Virus record (IMG/VR): IMGVR_UViG_3300046163_000066
Coordinates: 102,177 to 166,176 of that record
DNA: 64,000 nt
DNA from: a virus
Reading direction: 5' to 3' (one strand)
Numbering within the stretch: position 1 is the stretch's first letter; the number at the start of each line of letters is the position of its first letter. A program made the translations under genes and the position numbers. The notes under the pieces were generated by a model that worked only from the letters and a program-made list of their open reading frames with translations, made no database searches and was not told the origin of the DNA. Shown here piece by piece: positions 27,022 through 35,783 of the stretch.

Positions 27022-27120
27022 GGTATCATCTCTGGTCAGGATTTGGTCTTATTCTGTGCAACTACTTAATGCTTTGCTTCGGTAGGTTTTCGGTCTCGAT
27101 GTAGTTTCAAGACCCCGCAG

Positions 27121-27333
27121 TTATGCGATTCTCTGAAACTCTGTGGGTCCACGCTTAGTTTTGATAACTAAGAAATCTGGGTCTTGTTTCATGCGAGCAG
27201 ACAAACTGCGTTTGGTAGGGATTTCACGACGACGTGATTCAATGAGTCGGCCAACCATAACTTCGGCAGTAACTGTTTCACCAACCATAACTAAGCGTTT
27301 AGCGGCTTCATAATTTGTAGGTTTGGTTTGCAC
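27121..27333 (-). CDS. Small basic DNA-binding-like protein, 70 residues
   Basis: NYEAAKRLVMVGETVTAEVM then RREIPTKRSLSARMKQD looks like a small winged-helix or HTH. GTG start with a GGAG site, 4 bp after the PCNA stop; coupled to PCNA and XPF. Confidence 0.5.
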   Translation of the reverse strand: MQTKPTNYEAAKRLVMVGETVTAEVMVGRLIESRRREIPTKRSLSARMKQDPDFLVIKTKRGPTEFQRIA

Positions 27334-27337
27334 AATA

Positions 27338-28096
27338 TCAACTCCTGTTGGCTACCATAGCAATCACACGGAATCCATCGTGAGGTGTCCATTCGGCTCG
27401 AAGTGGAATGTCTTGTCCACCTTGTAAGGTCAAGGGTTGTTTTCGGAGAGTAGCACCCAAAGTGGAAAGAACTTCTTCGGTGGTGTAAGTAGTGGATGAA
27501 ACACCGCTTGCAGTAAGAACTCTTTCTTCTTCGGCTTCAGCATCAAAAACAGGTTTCCATTCAATTGGTTCGTCGTCGTTTTTGCTACGCCAAAGAAGTT
27601 CAGAATTGCCTGATGTATCATTTCGGAGAATGGCATCAAAGGCCAAAGTTTTACCCAATGCTTTCAGATAATCTCGAATGTCTTTGGAAATGGTTGTCAA
27701 AGAGTAAGAATAAGAAAATTGCGGAAGGCTATCAACTTCATTCATGTATTCCAAACGAAGTAGTTTGACGACACGACGAAGCCCTTTGGATTCCAAGACA
27801 AACTTGCCGTCTTCGTAGGAGAAATCAACAGTATCTTTAGTAGTAAGTGTTTTTACTATGTCTTTCAAGCGTTCATTCACAACTCCCAACTTGATGGTTT
27901 CAGGGCAATTGTATTCTCGGAAGGCTTCTGGCTTTAGCCAAATGTCGGCCAGTTTGAAACGATGAGCGCAGACTACACGAATACGGAGTCCTTCTGGAGT
28001 CCATGTGTAAATGGCTTCTTCTGAGAGTTTCGATAAAATTGAGAGCAAAGTTTTGACGGGTTGCACGTCAATGGTGGCAGTAAAGGATTCAGTCAT
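27338..28096 (-). CDS. pcn: PCNA sliding clamp
   Basis: 252 residues, the family's usual length. LLSILSKLSEEAIYTWTPEG and LRIRVVCAHRFKLADIWL match the first PCNA domain, and EYNCPETIKLGVVNERLKDI the D-x-x-L-x-D-like region. The clamp rings D-family polymerase, flap nuclease and XPF onto DNA. The start at 28096 carries GGAGTTGAT before ATG. It follows the XPF-like gene by 4 bp, a pairing that fits known XPF-PCNA partnership in archaea. Confidence 0.85.
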   Translation of the reverse strand: MTESFTATIDVQPVKTLLSILSKLSEEAIYTWTPEGLRIRVVCAHRFKLADIWLKPEAFREYNCPETIKLGVVNERLKDIVKTLTTKDTVDFSYEDGKFVLESKGLRRVVKLLRLEYMNEVDSLPQFSYSYSLTTISKDIRDYLKALGKTLAFDAILRNDTSGNSELLWRSKNDDEPIEWKPVFDAEAEEERVLTASGVSSTTYTTEEVLSTLGATLRKQPLTLQGGQDIPLRAEWTPHDGFRVIAMVANRS

Positions 28097-28100
28097 AACA

Positions 28101-28814
28101 TCAACTCCGTTGTGCGAGAGTCTCGCTGTTCTGAGCAAGCCATGACTCTGTTATGAAGTTAAGGATAGTTTTGTAAGCCACAGATTCTGGCTTGATTCCC
28201 GCAGGTGGGTTGGCTTCAAAGGTGGCTACGAAATCTCCAAGTGAGTCGAAATGGTCGTAGATTTTCTTACCTGTGGTGCGACCAACTTTCGGGATTTGCT
28301 CTAACAAAGCATGATGCTTGTTGCGAGTGGAACTAACAACAGTTACTGGTCGAACTAAACTTCCGAACTCACCTGCTTTGACACGGGCAATAACTGAATT
28401 GAGATACCGAAAAGTTTCATCCATTGATTCTGTATAAACCACGGGAAGTGATTCTACGGAAAGCCGATTAAGATGTTGTTGCAGAGAACGAATGCGGTCA
28501 GGGCTGACTCCGTAAATGTCTCTGGGTGAACCTTCAATAAGAAGCACAGTTCTAACTCCTGAGTCTTGTGAAGCGGATTCAATCAAGCGAGAAACCTGTT
28601 CTTGAAGTCGCTTAGAGTTGAAACTACCGTAAGCATCACTCCAAGTTTTACGTTCAACTTTAACGGTTAAGGGTTGTTGGTTGAAATCTTTTCCAAGGAC
28701 CCAAAAATCGCCTTCAGATAAAGTTTTAATTTCGGCATTAAGTATGAGTTCTGCCATCGCTCGAACCGAACCATGTTCGTGAGCATCCACCAGAACCTGA
28801 GCATCGCTGGACAT
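28101..28814 (-). CDS. XPF/ERCC4-type structure-specific nuclease
   Basis: 237 residues: an ERCC4 nuclease core with VERKTWSDAYGSF then QEQVSRLIE (the ERKxxxD signature), followed by tandem helix-hairpin-helix (LLEQIPKVGRTTGKKIYDHF). It lacks a helicase, like crenarchaeal XPF. It cuts flaps and branched DNA together with PCNA. Start corrected to 28814, 23 bp from TATA (28838-28844). Confidence 0.85.
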   Translation of the reverse strand: MSSDAQVLVDAHEHGSVRAMAELILNAEIKTLSEGDFWVLGKDFNQQPLTVKVERKTWSDAYGSFNSKRLQEQVSRLIESASQDSGVRTVLLIEGSPRDIYGVSPDRIRSLQQHLNRLSVESLPVVYTESMDETFRYLNSVIARVKAGEFGSLVRPVTVVSSTRNKHHALLEQIPKVGRTTGKKIYDHFDSLGDFVATFEANPPAGIKPESVAYKTILNFITESWLAQNSETLAQRS

Positions 28815-28837
28815 GGTTTCAGTAGGGTAAATCACTC

Positions 28838-28844
28838 ACTTAAA
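28838..28844 (-). promoter_or_regulatory. TATA box of the XPF-PCNA operon
   Basis: Overlaps the end of the deaminase gene. Excludes an apparent start at 28835. Confidence 0.7.
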
Positions 28845-29250
28845 CATTAGTGTGCCAATCCCGATGGATGGTGTAAAAATCTTCGGAATCGGCTTGTGAA
28901 ACCTTGATAACTTGAGGTTTTCCTGAATAATCATGGTAGAAAATCCTTGAAATGTTGGCTTCAGCAAGGGCTTCAAAACAATGCCGACAAGGTTTGCTCA
29001 TGCGGTGTGAACCATCTGCTCCAAATCGAAAGATGTGTATGTCTGCACCTTCAGAGCCATTTTTCTGCCAACGCAACTGACGTAGAGCATCCATTTCAGC
29101 ATGAATGCTGGACCCTCGATAACCCTTACGGTTGTAACCCACAGAAAGAACTCTTCCTCCTTTGACAATTGTAGCCGACATGGGCGTTTCACAATCTGAT
29201 GACTGGGCGGCTCGGCGCACAAGCCGAGCGTAATTCTCCTTTCGGGACAT
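28840..29250 (-). CDS. Cytidine/deoxycytidylate deaminase-family protein
   Basis: SIHAEMDAL is the H-A-E zinc and proton-shuttle motif, and KPCRHCFEAL the PCxxC motif. At 136 residues it is the short CDA/dCMP deaminase type. It probably makes dUMP from dCMP for the dNTP pool; cytidine or tRNA deamination is the alternative. It closes a three-gene operon. Confidence 0.8.
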   Translation of the reverse strand: MSRKENYARLVRRAAQSSDCETPMSATIVKGGRVLSVGYNRKGYRGSSIHAEMDALRQLRWQKNGSEGADIHIFRFGADGSHRMSKPCRHCFEALAEANISRIFYHDYSGKPQVIKVSQADSEDFYTIHRDWHTNV

Positions 29251-29259
29251 TGAAATCTC

Positions 29260-29397
29260 TCACTTCAAATGATACGCATACCCACAACCACATTCATAAA
29301 TGCGGTCTGAAAGACGCAGAACCAAACTTCGATAATTGCCACAAGCAGGACAATTGATTCGTTCTGGTCGGTCAGCATGAGTCGTTTTAGCCTTCAA
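29260..29397 (-). CDS. Small zinc-ribbon protein, 45 residues
   Basis: INCPACGNYRSL then YECGCGYAY gives CPxC ... CxC ribbon pairs. TTG start with an AAGGAG site, overlapping the upstream stop by 11 nt. Similar ribbons serve in DNA or RNA binding. Confidence 0.6.
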   Translation of the reverse strand: MKAKTTHADRPERINCPACGNYRSLVLRLSDRIYECGCGYAYHLK

Positions 29398-29659
29398 GTT
29401 GATACTCTCCTTGTTCTGCATCGAAACTCACTTCTTTGTTTTGTAGCAAAAGGTCACAGTATTCAGCATAGGGTTCAGAAAGTTCTCCGTCGTGGTCACC
29501 ATTAAACATTACGATTTTCCATTCATCTCGGAAAGAAGCCCCCATCATGTGTAATTGTTTAAGGATGTGATAAAGATAACGGTTTTCAATTTGACCGCCG
29601 GGTCCTGCATCGGAAAGAAGTTCTAAAAGTCTTTGTTCATCAAGAAGTATTTCCTTCAT
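29387..29659 (-). CDS. Unknown acidic protein, 90 residues
   Basis: Helical N-terminus (MKEILLDEQRLLELLSDAG), then alpha/beta. The ATG at 29659 is 23 bp from the TATA box at 29683-29689. First gene of the deaminase operon. Confidence 0.5.
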   Translation of the reverse strand: MKEILLDEQRLLELLSDAGPGGQIENRYLYHILKQLHMMGASFRDEWKIVMFNGDHDGELSEPYAEYCDLLLQNKEVSFDAEQGEYQLEG

Positions 29660-29676
29660 GGATGGTCTATGAAAGT

Positions 29677-30216
29677 TCACTTACTTAAAACATCCTCTGT
29701 ATCTGGAGTCTCTTCCTCAGTTCTCTGAAAACCCTTTATCCACGCTTCACTTTTGCTAAAAACTTGTGAATCCCAACATGAATGACGATACCATGTAGCA
29801 TTACTTGGTTGCATCATTGACATAGGCTTCTCTCGAACAACATCAAACAAACTTCCCAGCCCTTCAAATCCGGGTTCATACTGAATTACAATGGTAATGT
29901 TGCTGTTGGGTGCCAAACCATCTTCTCGAACTGATTGAATAAATAGTTGTGCAACATCCTCATCCAAAACTTTCAAACGTAGATTATCAAGTGTGTTGCC
30001 TGTGCCAACAACGGTTTTAGTGGTTTCCTCATCATGGTAGATTATAGGAGGATTCATCAGTTGTTTTAGAGTTCTCTCTTTTGCATATACTTGGTTGTCC
30101 ATAATGCTCCAATACGAAGTTGGTGAAACCCAGTTAAGAATCTCTTGAACCTCCGTAGGTTGCCAAGCCCTCGGTTCGGCTTTGATAGGAACTAAGATTT
30201 TTCTGGGGAACGCCAC
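29677..30216 (-). CDS. Unknown protein with FEGLGSLF motif, 179 residues
   Basis: Shares the phrase FEGLGSLF, the N-terminal KILVPIK/KILISE-like start and an ILNW/IINW motif with the next gene (30252-30671), so the two may be related. GTG start at 30216, confirmed by 23 bp to the TATA variant at 30240-30246. Its last codons (DVLSK) are the next TATA box. Confidence 0.5.
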   Translation of the reverse strand: MAFPRKILVPIKAEPRAWQPTEVQEILNWVSPTSYWSIMDNQVYAKERTLKQLMNPPIIYHDEETTKTVVGTGNTLDNLRLKVLDEDVAQLFIQSVREDGLAPNSNITIVIQYEPGFEGLGSLFDVVREKPMSMMQPSNATWYRHSCWDSQVFSKSEAWIKGFQRTEEETPDTEDVLSK

Positions 30217-30251
30217 AGTAATTGTGAACCGTGGCTGCTATTTAAAGTTTT

Positions 30252-30671
30252 CTAACTGAACAAACTTCCTAAGCCCTCAAAACCTTCGTTGTTGGCTGGG
30301 TCCATTTCTTCGGAACGGGTGTTCAACCAAACTTCAAGTGAGCGTATGCTTCCGTCGTCTAAAATCTCAATTTCAGAAAGAATAAGGAACTTGTCTGTGG
30401 GTGGTCTTTTACCCATCAAACGGTATTCATTGTCGCTGCTATCGTATATCCATGTTAGTTCGGTATATTGCTTGGAGGCAAAAGTTTCCAAAATCAGTTT
30501 CTTACTTTGAGACAAATCGGTATGAATCCCATAAACTGAGGTCAAATCGCCGTCGGCTCGGACTCTAATTTTGAATCGAATTGAGGCTTGAGTCCAATTG
30601 ATGATGTTCAAAGGATTAACAACCTTTGGTTTAGGTTTAGGAGGTTCTGAAATCAGAATCTTCCGACGCAT
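30252..30671 (-). CDS. Unknown protein with C-terminal FEGLGSLFS, 139 residues
   Basis: Beta-rich, ending NEGFEGLGSLFS. Likely a relative of the 29677-30216 product. ATG 24 bp from TATA. Confidence 0.5.
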   Translation of the reverse strand: MRRKILISEPPKPKPKVVNPLNIINWTQASIRFKIRVRADGDLTSVYGIHTDLSQSKKLILETFASKQYTELTWIYDSSDNEYRLMGKRPPTDKFLILSEIEILDDGSIRSLEVWLNTRSEEMDPANNEGFEGLGSLFS

Positions 30672-30675
30672 AATT

Positions 30676-30702
30676 CTATCTGAGATAGTCCAACTACTTA
30701 AA
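30676..30702 (-). promoter_or_regulatory. TATA box plus 5-bp palindrome, gene 30671
   Basis: CTATC-3-GATAG (30676-30688) between the ATG and the TATA box (30696-30702). Confidence 0.6.
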
Positions 30703-30737
30703 GTGTTGTGCGAGCCTGAAACAAAATGTGTGAATCA

Positions 30738-30743
30738 TTAAGT
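30738..30743 (+). promoter_or_regulatory. Plus-strand TATA box
   Basis: TTAAGTAGTCGTGCA, 23 bp before the ATG at 30767. The same 15 bases drive the other plus-strand gene at 47644 and lie in the minus-strand promoter at 35805, so this is a shared extended promoter. Confidence 0.7.
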
Positions 30744-30766
30744 AGTCGTGCAAACGAAATTGAAAT

Positions 30767-31411
30767 ATGGCAAAAAAGAACCGCCGTAGCGGTTCGTCTT
30801 TGGTCAAAACAAAGGCGGGTCATAAAGTTCGTAGCCAAAGTGAAGCCAAAATTGATGATTGGTTGTTTAGTCAGAAACTTAATTTCGTTTATGAGCCTAT
30901 TTTTTGGATGCGTAATCGAAAGATTGAACCTGATTGGGTCATTATGCCCAGCGATAATCCATCAGTTGTCAGACCCATTATTATTGAGTATTGGGGATTG
31001 TCATATTCTAAGAAAGATTTGAAAACGGCTGCACATTGGGTCAAAAATGCCAAAGAAGGGTATGAAGCACGTCGAAATCGCAAAGAAAGTTTCTACTCAG
31101 AACAGAATACTTACGATTACATCGGGATTACGCCCGATAATCTCAAAAATCTAAAACGATGGTTGCCTCAACAACTCAAAAAGTTGGGTGTGCAATTACC
31201 TATTCCAGAGGCTCCTGCGAATCCAAATAAGCAGACCATTGTTCAGGGTCGCAAAGATTGGTCGGTTCAGAAGCCCAAGAAATCTGGCGGTCTGGGTCAA
31301 AAGGAAGTTGAATCAATCTTAGGTTTGACTCCACCATTGGGCGGAAATCAACGAACTCAAGATATTCGGGAGCGATTACCCGACGGATGGAACTACTTTC
31401 CTCGAAAGTAA
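30767..31411 (+). CDS. PD-(D/E)XK-type nuclease
   Basis: Conserved run: QSEAKIDDWL, FVYEP, then KIEPDWVI ... RPIIIEYWGL with a following lysine-rich helix. This is the fold of small VSR/T7-endonuclease-like enzymes, with D of PDW and E of IEYWG as metal ligands. The substrate is unknown; junction or repair cutting is possible. One of only two plus-strand genes. Its last 212 bp overlap the convergent flap-nuclease gene in antisense. Confidence 0.75.
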   Translation: MAKKNRRSGSSLVKTKAGHKVRSQSEAKIDDWLFSQKLNFVYEPIFWMRNRKIEPDWVIMPSDNPSVVRPIIIEYWGLSYSKKDLKTAAHWVKNAKEGYEARRNRKESFYSEQNTYDYIGITPDNLKNLKRWLPQQLKKLGVQLPIPEAPANPNKQTIVQGRKDWSVQKPKKSGGLGQKEVESILGLTPPLGGNQRTQDIRERLPDGWNYFPRK

Positions 31412-32357
31412 GATATTCCTTTTTACCTTTTTCTAAAGATTCCCAACAAGTGCCATAATCTTTCTTGACTCGATACATTGAAAGTTCTTCGGATTCTCGG
31501 AACTCTTTGAGATGCTTCGCCAGCAACTTTGGTTTCAAGACCCGATAGCGGGTCAAAAGGTTGGCTGGAATGTCAGATAAATGGTGGTATTCATTGAGAA
31601 GTTTGGAGGCTGCTTTGGGTCCAACTTTCGGAAGTCCAAAAATGTTGTCTGATGAATCTCCGACCAATGATTTCCAAGAAGCATACTTTTCTACTGAAAC
31701 TCCTGTGGTGGTTTCGATGTCTTCGACAGAAACTTCAGTTTCTACTTTGGACAAAATCAATTCAGAACCTGTTGAAGAAGGCCATCCCAAAATCTGATGC
31801 AAATCAGAGTCTTTAGAAAAGACTACAATTTTACGTCGCTCTGGGTTTTCTAAGGCTTCGGCTACGGCTTCGGCTATCAAATCGTCGGCTTCTTTTTCGG
31901 CATCGTAAATACCGACCCAACCGTTGCGAGGCAACATAGGATTGATATTCCACTTGGTAAAGTCATCTCGTAAATCACGGATTTCATAAGTTTCGGCAGA
32001 ATATCCTTCGGCGGCTGCATCATCGTCAGCAATAATAGCACGGTTGGCTTTGTAAGTGTCTTGATGTTTGCCACGAGCAGCACGTCCAGAAATACCATCA
32101 TAACAAACGATAACTTCAGAGTTGCCGTATTGTGGGTGAACACCCATTTGTTTCATACGATATTCAAGATAAGTAAAGTCATTAAAGACGATTTTTCGGC
32201 AACGGTAATAAAACTTGTATGGATTCGGAGGCTTTGTGCGAATCATGTGGCGACGATGCGCTCGCCTCATGCCACCTTTGGGCGACCAATGACGGGCGTT
32301 GCGACCTACAAACCAACCTGCATCAATCAAAACGAGATTTTTCTTGACTTCATCCAT
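31200..32357 (-). CDS. FEN/5'-3' exonuclease family protein
   Basis: CYDGISGRAARGKHQDTYKA, then YDAEKEADDLIAEAVAEAL, then VVFSKDSDLHQILGW and LVGDSSDNIFGLPKVGPKAA. These are the acidic clusters and the helix-hairpin-helix of phage-type flap nucleases such as T5 and T4 RNase H. It removes RNA primers and flaps and probably acts with PCNA. At 385 residues it has a C-terminal extension that overlaps the convergent nuclease gene. Overlaps the upstream stop by 8 nt. Confidence 0.85.
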   Translation of the reverse strand: MDEVKKNLVLIDAGWFVGRNARHWSPKGGMRRAHRRHMIRTKPPNPYKFYYRCRKIVFNDFTYLEYRMKQMGVHPQYGNSEVIVCYDGISGRAARGKHQDTYKANRAIIADDDAAAEGYSAETYEIRDLRDDFTKWNINPMLPRNGWVGIYDAEKEADDLIAEAVAEALENPERRKIVVFSKDSDLHQILGWPSSTGSELILSKVETEVSVEDIETTTGVSVEKYASWKSLVGDSSDNIFGLPKVGPKAASKLLNEYHHLSDIPANLLTRYRVLKPKLLAKHLKEFRESEELSMYRVKKDYGTCWESLEKGKKEYLTFEESSSIRRVIAPEYLEFVDFRPMVESNLRLIQLPFDPDRQISWASEPTNLCDPEQWSAYLDSQEPLE

Positions 32358-32631
32358 CGTTTAAAACCTCGGAGAGTTGGGTGCGGAGTGCTGAGGGTCG
32401 GGCTTCAGAAAGAATGTTTCGGAGTAAGTCGAGAATACTTTGACACTCGGAATCTGAAAGTTCATCTGGGTTGCTGACCGAAGGTTGGAATCCATTAGCA
32501 AACTTGTTGAGAGGGGCTTTAGCAGCGATGTCGCAATTACAATCTGCACAATGCCACAGCGCACAACCATAACCAGAAGTAACCCATTGAAGTTTGGGTG
32601 ACATAGGCCAATGGCATACTGCACAGTTCAT
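32350..32631 (-). CDS. Zinc-ribbon protein, 93 residues
   Basis: MNCAVCHWPM ... WHCADCNCD has two CxxC pairs and a helical tail. Own TATA at 32655-32661, 23 bp. Coupled to the flap nuclease, so perhaps a DNA-binding helper. Confidence 0.6.
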   Translation of the reverse strand: MNCAVCHWPMSPKLQWVTSGYGCALWHCADCNCDIAAKAPLNKFANGFQPSVSNPDELSDSECQSILDLLRNILSEARPSALRTQLSEVLNDG

Positions 32632-32674
32632 GCAAAGCCTACTGCTTCAGACCTACTTAAAGGTTCTCACTCGA

Positions 32675-32878
32675 TTAGTTAGGATTCAATCGAAGAGTCC
32701 ACTCATACCAGTATTGTCCTGACCAGTCGTTTCGATTTAATTGCCAGAACCAGTAATGGGTTTTAACACAAGAATTACATTGGATTTCTGGTGGTTCTTC
32801 GGAATCACGAAAGTCTCCGTAAAGAAAGCCGTCGGCACAAGGACAAACACGAGTTTCCTTATCATCCAAGTAGTGCAT
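32675..32878 (-). CDS. Zinc-binding protein, 67 residues
   Basis: RVCPCADGF ... IQCNSCVKT supplies four cysteines; the rest is Trp/Tyr-rich. Starts 17 nt inside the end of the upstream membrane-protein gene. Confidence 0.55.
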   Translation of the reverse strand: MHYLDDKETRVCPCADGFLYGDFRDSEEPPEIQCNSCVKTHYWFWQLNRNDWSGQYWYEWTLRLNPN

Positions 32879-33818
32879 AAATCAATGCACCTCCAATAAC
32901 CATTCCTCCGATGATGGTTTCAAGACCCACGTTGGTCTTAGTTGAGGACCCTCCAGAAATGGTTTCAACGAAAGTTTCGGGTTCTTCAGTTCCAGTAGAA
33001 ACTGAAACTGTTGGGTCCGAGAAATCTTTACCCCAGTTCTCAGGTGTGGCTACGGTGAAAGTTTCACGTTGAGCAAGTTTAGGATTGGAACATGAACCTG
33101 AGCCGATGGAATCTACCGTTACTGTCCAAAGACCCGGTGAATCCACAGCAAAATAAGAAACAGCAGGTTGTATGAATGTTTTACCTCCTTCTTCAAAAGT
33201 AGTTGATGAACCTGCTAATTCGGAATCATAAACTGTGCGAAGCACTCCTTCAAACTTGTTGGTAATTTTGATACTAATCTTGTGAGCCGTTGCATCTTCG
33301 TAATGATAGTCTGTTCCCCACACGTCGGCGTTGAAACTTTCTGCTCCGAAAATACTGTTCCAAATCTTTTTGGCGTTGGAAGGTGCAGTAGTAACCCATC
33401 GAACTGGCATAGAGCCATAGTAAGCAGTATTGTAGCCATAGTATTCTAAAGCAGAGGCTTCGCCCTTGTCATACTTTTCTTGCATGATGTCTTTGCCTTC
33501 TTTAACAACTCTTTCATATTCCAAAGGGTCGAAAATTAAGGTTGTATAGGCTTCACCAATAAGACCTGCTCCAGATGTATCGGCGGCTGTGAATAAAACC
33601 ACAATGCTACTTTCAAAAGGAATAATTTCACCTGTGTCCGTAGTGGTTACTCCAACGATAACATTGTGTTTAGAAGCACACAGAGTATCTGGGTCTTTAG
33701 AGCGTGACTTTTCACCCACTTTTTGGATTTTTGTCCCTGATTTGAGACCGGGATATGTCAGTAAATCTTCTGATTCCATCAATCTGTGATTGTGATTACC
33801 AAAAGGAAGATTATTCAT
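32862..33818 (-). CDS. Tail-anchored surface-like protein with GAE box, 318 residues
   Basis: Beta-rich body with IFGAESFNADVWG (an A/S/G-A-E box) and one C-terminal membrane helix (GLETIIGGMVIGGALIYALLG). ETIIGG also occurs near the N-terminus of the 41193-42653 protein. ATG 33818 with a GAGGTGA site is preferred to GTG 33827. A membrane virion or surface protein is the likely role. Confidence 0.6.
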   Translation of the reverse strand: MNNLPFGNHNHRLMESEDLLTYPGLKSGTKIQKVGEKSRSKDPDTLCASKHNVIVGVTTTDTGEIIPFESSIVVLFTAADTSGAGLIGEAYTTLIFDPLEYERVVKEGKDIMQEKYDKGEASALEYYGYNTAYYGSMPVRWVTTAPSNAKKIWNSIFGAESFNADVWGTDYHYEDATAHKISIKITNKFEGVLRTVYDSELAGSSTTFEEGGKTFIQPAVSYFAVDSPGLWTVTVDSIGSGSCSNPKLAQRETFTVATPENWGKDFSDPTVSVSTGTEEPETFVETISGGSSTKTNVGLETIIGGMVIGGALIYALLG

Positions 33819-34848
33819 TGGATTCACCTCTTGGCTTCGTCAGAATCAAAAGTGCGGCTACTATGGCCGAACCACCTGCAATCCATGACCACATTTCAGT
33901 TTTAGGAACTGAGTAGGCTTTGACTTTATCAGTATGGTCTGAGATTCGAGACACAATGGCTTGAGTCTTGGCTGTGGATTCAGTTTCTGTTCCTGTTTCC
34001 TCGTCTATAATGGTGACTGGTTCATCAATAGTGAAGGTATAACTGTGGTTGAATCCCATGATGGGGAACAAGCATCCGTGTCGGTTTTCATCAATAGCAC
34101 CGAAACCTGAACCCAAATAAGAGGTAGCAGCATAAGCGATGTCCACAGCACCGATAACGGCGGCTGTGCCGACTAACCCTGCTCCTAATGCGGGTGCGAG
34201 TGTGCCTCCTGAAAGAATCGAACCTACAACAACTAAAGCAATTTCTCCAACCAGAAGGCTGGTTTCCCAAATGAACTCATCCGATTTTTTAGAATCAGAA
34301 CGCTCAGAAGTGTTAGAGTAACCGTAGTGGATGTTGAGAACGTAGTCGGCAAAAGGATAAGTTTCGGGAAGCACAATTGTTCCTTTGGCTCGGCCTGATG
34401 AATCAGTAATCACAGTCGTTGAATAAATGGTTTTAATGGTTTGATTCAAATCCACCATTTTAGCAGTTTTTCGTTCAACTGCTGAATTATCACCTGCTAA
34501 GACATTTCCGATTTCGTCATCAGTCAGCGTAGCAATAATTTGGTCAGAAAGTCGGCCAATGTAATAAGGGTCGTAGTAAGTCAAAGTCAGATTTACTCGG
34601 TCGGATTGGCCTTTGCCATCACAGGTTGTGATAACTTCCCATTCGATAGCATCGGTTTTAGAAACTTTCGGAAACTCAATGGTGGTAAAACCATCTTTGG
34701 TTTTCTTGCTACTGGCACGTCCTTTGTTTTCAGATGAAACTATTTTAACAATGGATTCTAAATTGGTTCTATCGCTACTCGAACCTGCTCCTTTGACTGG
34801 TTCAAAATTAGCAGAACCTGTGTAAGTCCAACCCTTTTGCTTTGCCAT
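33811..34848 (-). CDS. Multi-helix tail-anchored protein, 345 residues
   Basis: Beta-rich N-terminal half; a central hydrophobic block (LLVGEIALVVVGSILSGGTL ... GLVGTAAVIGAVDIAYAA); a second beta part; and a C-terminal helix (WIAGGSAIVAALLIL) with a short basic tail. Has the strongest ribosome site seen (AAGGAGGTG). Couples to the next gene. Confidence 0.6.
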   Translation of the reverse strand: MAKQKGWTYTGSANFEPVKGAGSSSDRTNLESIVKIVSSENKGRASSKKTKDGFTTIEFPKVSKTDAIEWEVITTCDGKGQSDRVNLTLTYYDPYYIGRLSDQIIATLTDDEIGNVLAGDNSAVERKTAKMVDLNQTIKTIYSTTVITDSSGRAKGTIVLPETYPFADYVLNIHYGYSNTSERSDSKKSDEFIWETSLLVGEIALVVVGSILSGGTLAPALGAGLVGTAAVIGAVDIAYAATSYLGSGFGAIDENRHGCLFPIMGFNHSYTFTIDEPVTIIDEETGTETESTAKTQAIVSRISDHTDKVKAYSVPKTEMWSWIAGGSAIVAALLILTKPRGESNE

Positions 34849-34852
34849 AGGT

Positions 34853-34981
34853 TCACACCTCCTTGTTTTGACTCAAGTAATGCTCAATGGCTAAATCTCG
34901 ACAAGGAATACAAAAAGAACGAACCGAGTAAGTCATACCCGATTTAACTTGCCCACAAATGCAACAACTTCTTCGGCTCAT
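34853..34981 (-). CDS. Small zinc-ribbon protein, 42 residues
   Basis: RSCCICGQVKSG then SFCIPCRDLA. Four-nt overlap with the upstream gene. Its last codons form the ribosome site of the downstream gene. Confidence 0.6.
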   Translation of the reverse strand: MSRRSCCICGQVKSGMTYSVRSFCIPCRDLAIEHYLSQNKEV

Positions 34982-35781
34982 GCAGTAGCCCCCGTCGCTC
35001 CAACGGGAGGTTCTGGTTTTTTCTTAGGAACTAATCGAGTGATAATCAAGGCTCCTAAAAGTCCCACAACTCCAAGACCTGCTGCTCCAAGCATCATGGT
35101 TCGCTTGAAACCTTCGGCTTCACAGGCTTCCATGCGGGCATCAATTTGTTCTGAAGATTCGTCTGGGTATTTTTCTTCGGTGTCTGCACGGTCACAACTG
35201 TTGCCCAAAAATGAGTCAGCAGTATCACCGATAACATCTGCAAGGGCTTCAGCAGGAACTTTCAAGATAGCAAAGGCAGTTGCGGCCACAAGTCCACGAC
35301 TGGTTGCATATTTAGCGTATCGCTCAACAGCCGTTTCACGAGCCTCTTTCTTAGCAACCTTTTTTGTGACTGTTGTGGCTACCTCTTTGGAACTTGCTTC
35401 TAAACTTTCAGAAGCCAGTTTTTTGGCTTCTAATCGAAGGGCATCGAGTAATGTTTCACCAGAAAGTTCCTTACCATTCTTTTCAAGGGCTGCTTCTTGA
35501 ACATTTTTGTAGGCTTTTTGCATAACTTCTTTTGAAGTTTTCTCGGCTACACTTGCAGAAACCATTTCACCAGTTTTTTTGGTGACTGTTTCAGACACTT
35601 CCTGTGCAATTTCTTTAGCCACTCTTTCGACAATTTCTTCTGAAACTTCTCCAACGGCTTTTGTTGCTGCTCTGAAACTGGTGGTTTCGGAATAGAACGC
35701 AAGGGCTTCGGGTGGAAGCGTGATTGCAGGGTCCACACGGAAAAATCCCTTACCGAGTGGGTCGAGAGAATAATAGCCCAT
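34978..35781 (-). CDS. Long coiled-coil tail-anchored protein, 267 residues
   Basis: Ala/Glu/Lys/Thr-rich amphipathic helices (residues 40-165) followed by a C-terminal membrane helix (MMLGAAGLGVVGLLGALIIT) and a short Lys/Pro tail. The composition of the helices resembles LEA or phasin-like membrane-associated proteins. ATG 35781 lies 23 bp from TATA; an ATG at 35790 would be only 14 bp away. Confidence 0.6.
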   Translation of the reverse strand: MGYYSLDPLGKGFFRVDPAITLPPEALAFYSETTSFRAATKAVGEVSEEIVERVAKEIAQEVSETVTKKTGEMVSASVAEKTSKEVMQKAYKNVQEAALEKNGKELSGETLLDALRLEAKKLASESLEASSKEVATTVTKKVAKKEARETAVERYAKYATSRGLVAATAFAILKVPAEALADVIGDTADSFLGNSCDRADTEEKYPDESSEQIDARMEACEAEGFKRTMMLGAAGLGVVGLLGALIITRLVPKKKPEPPVGATGATA

Positions 35782-35783
35782 GA

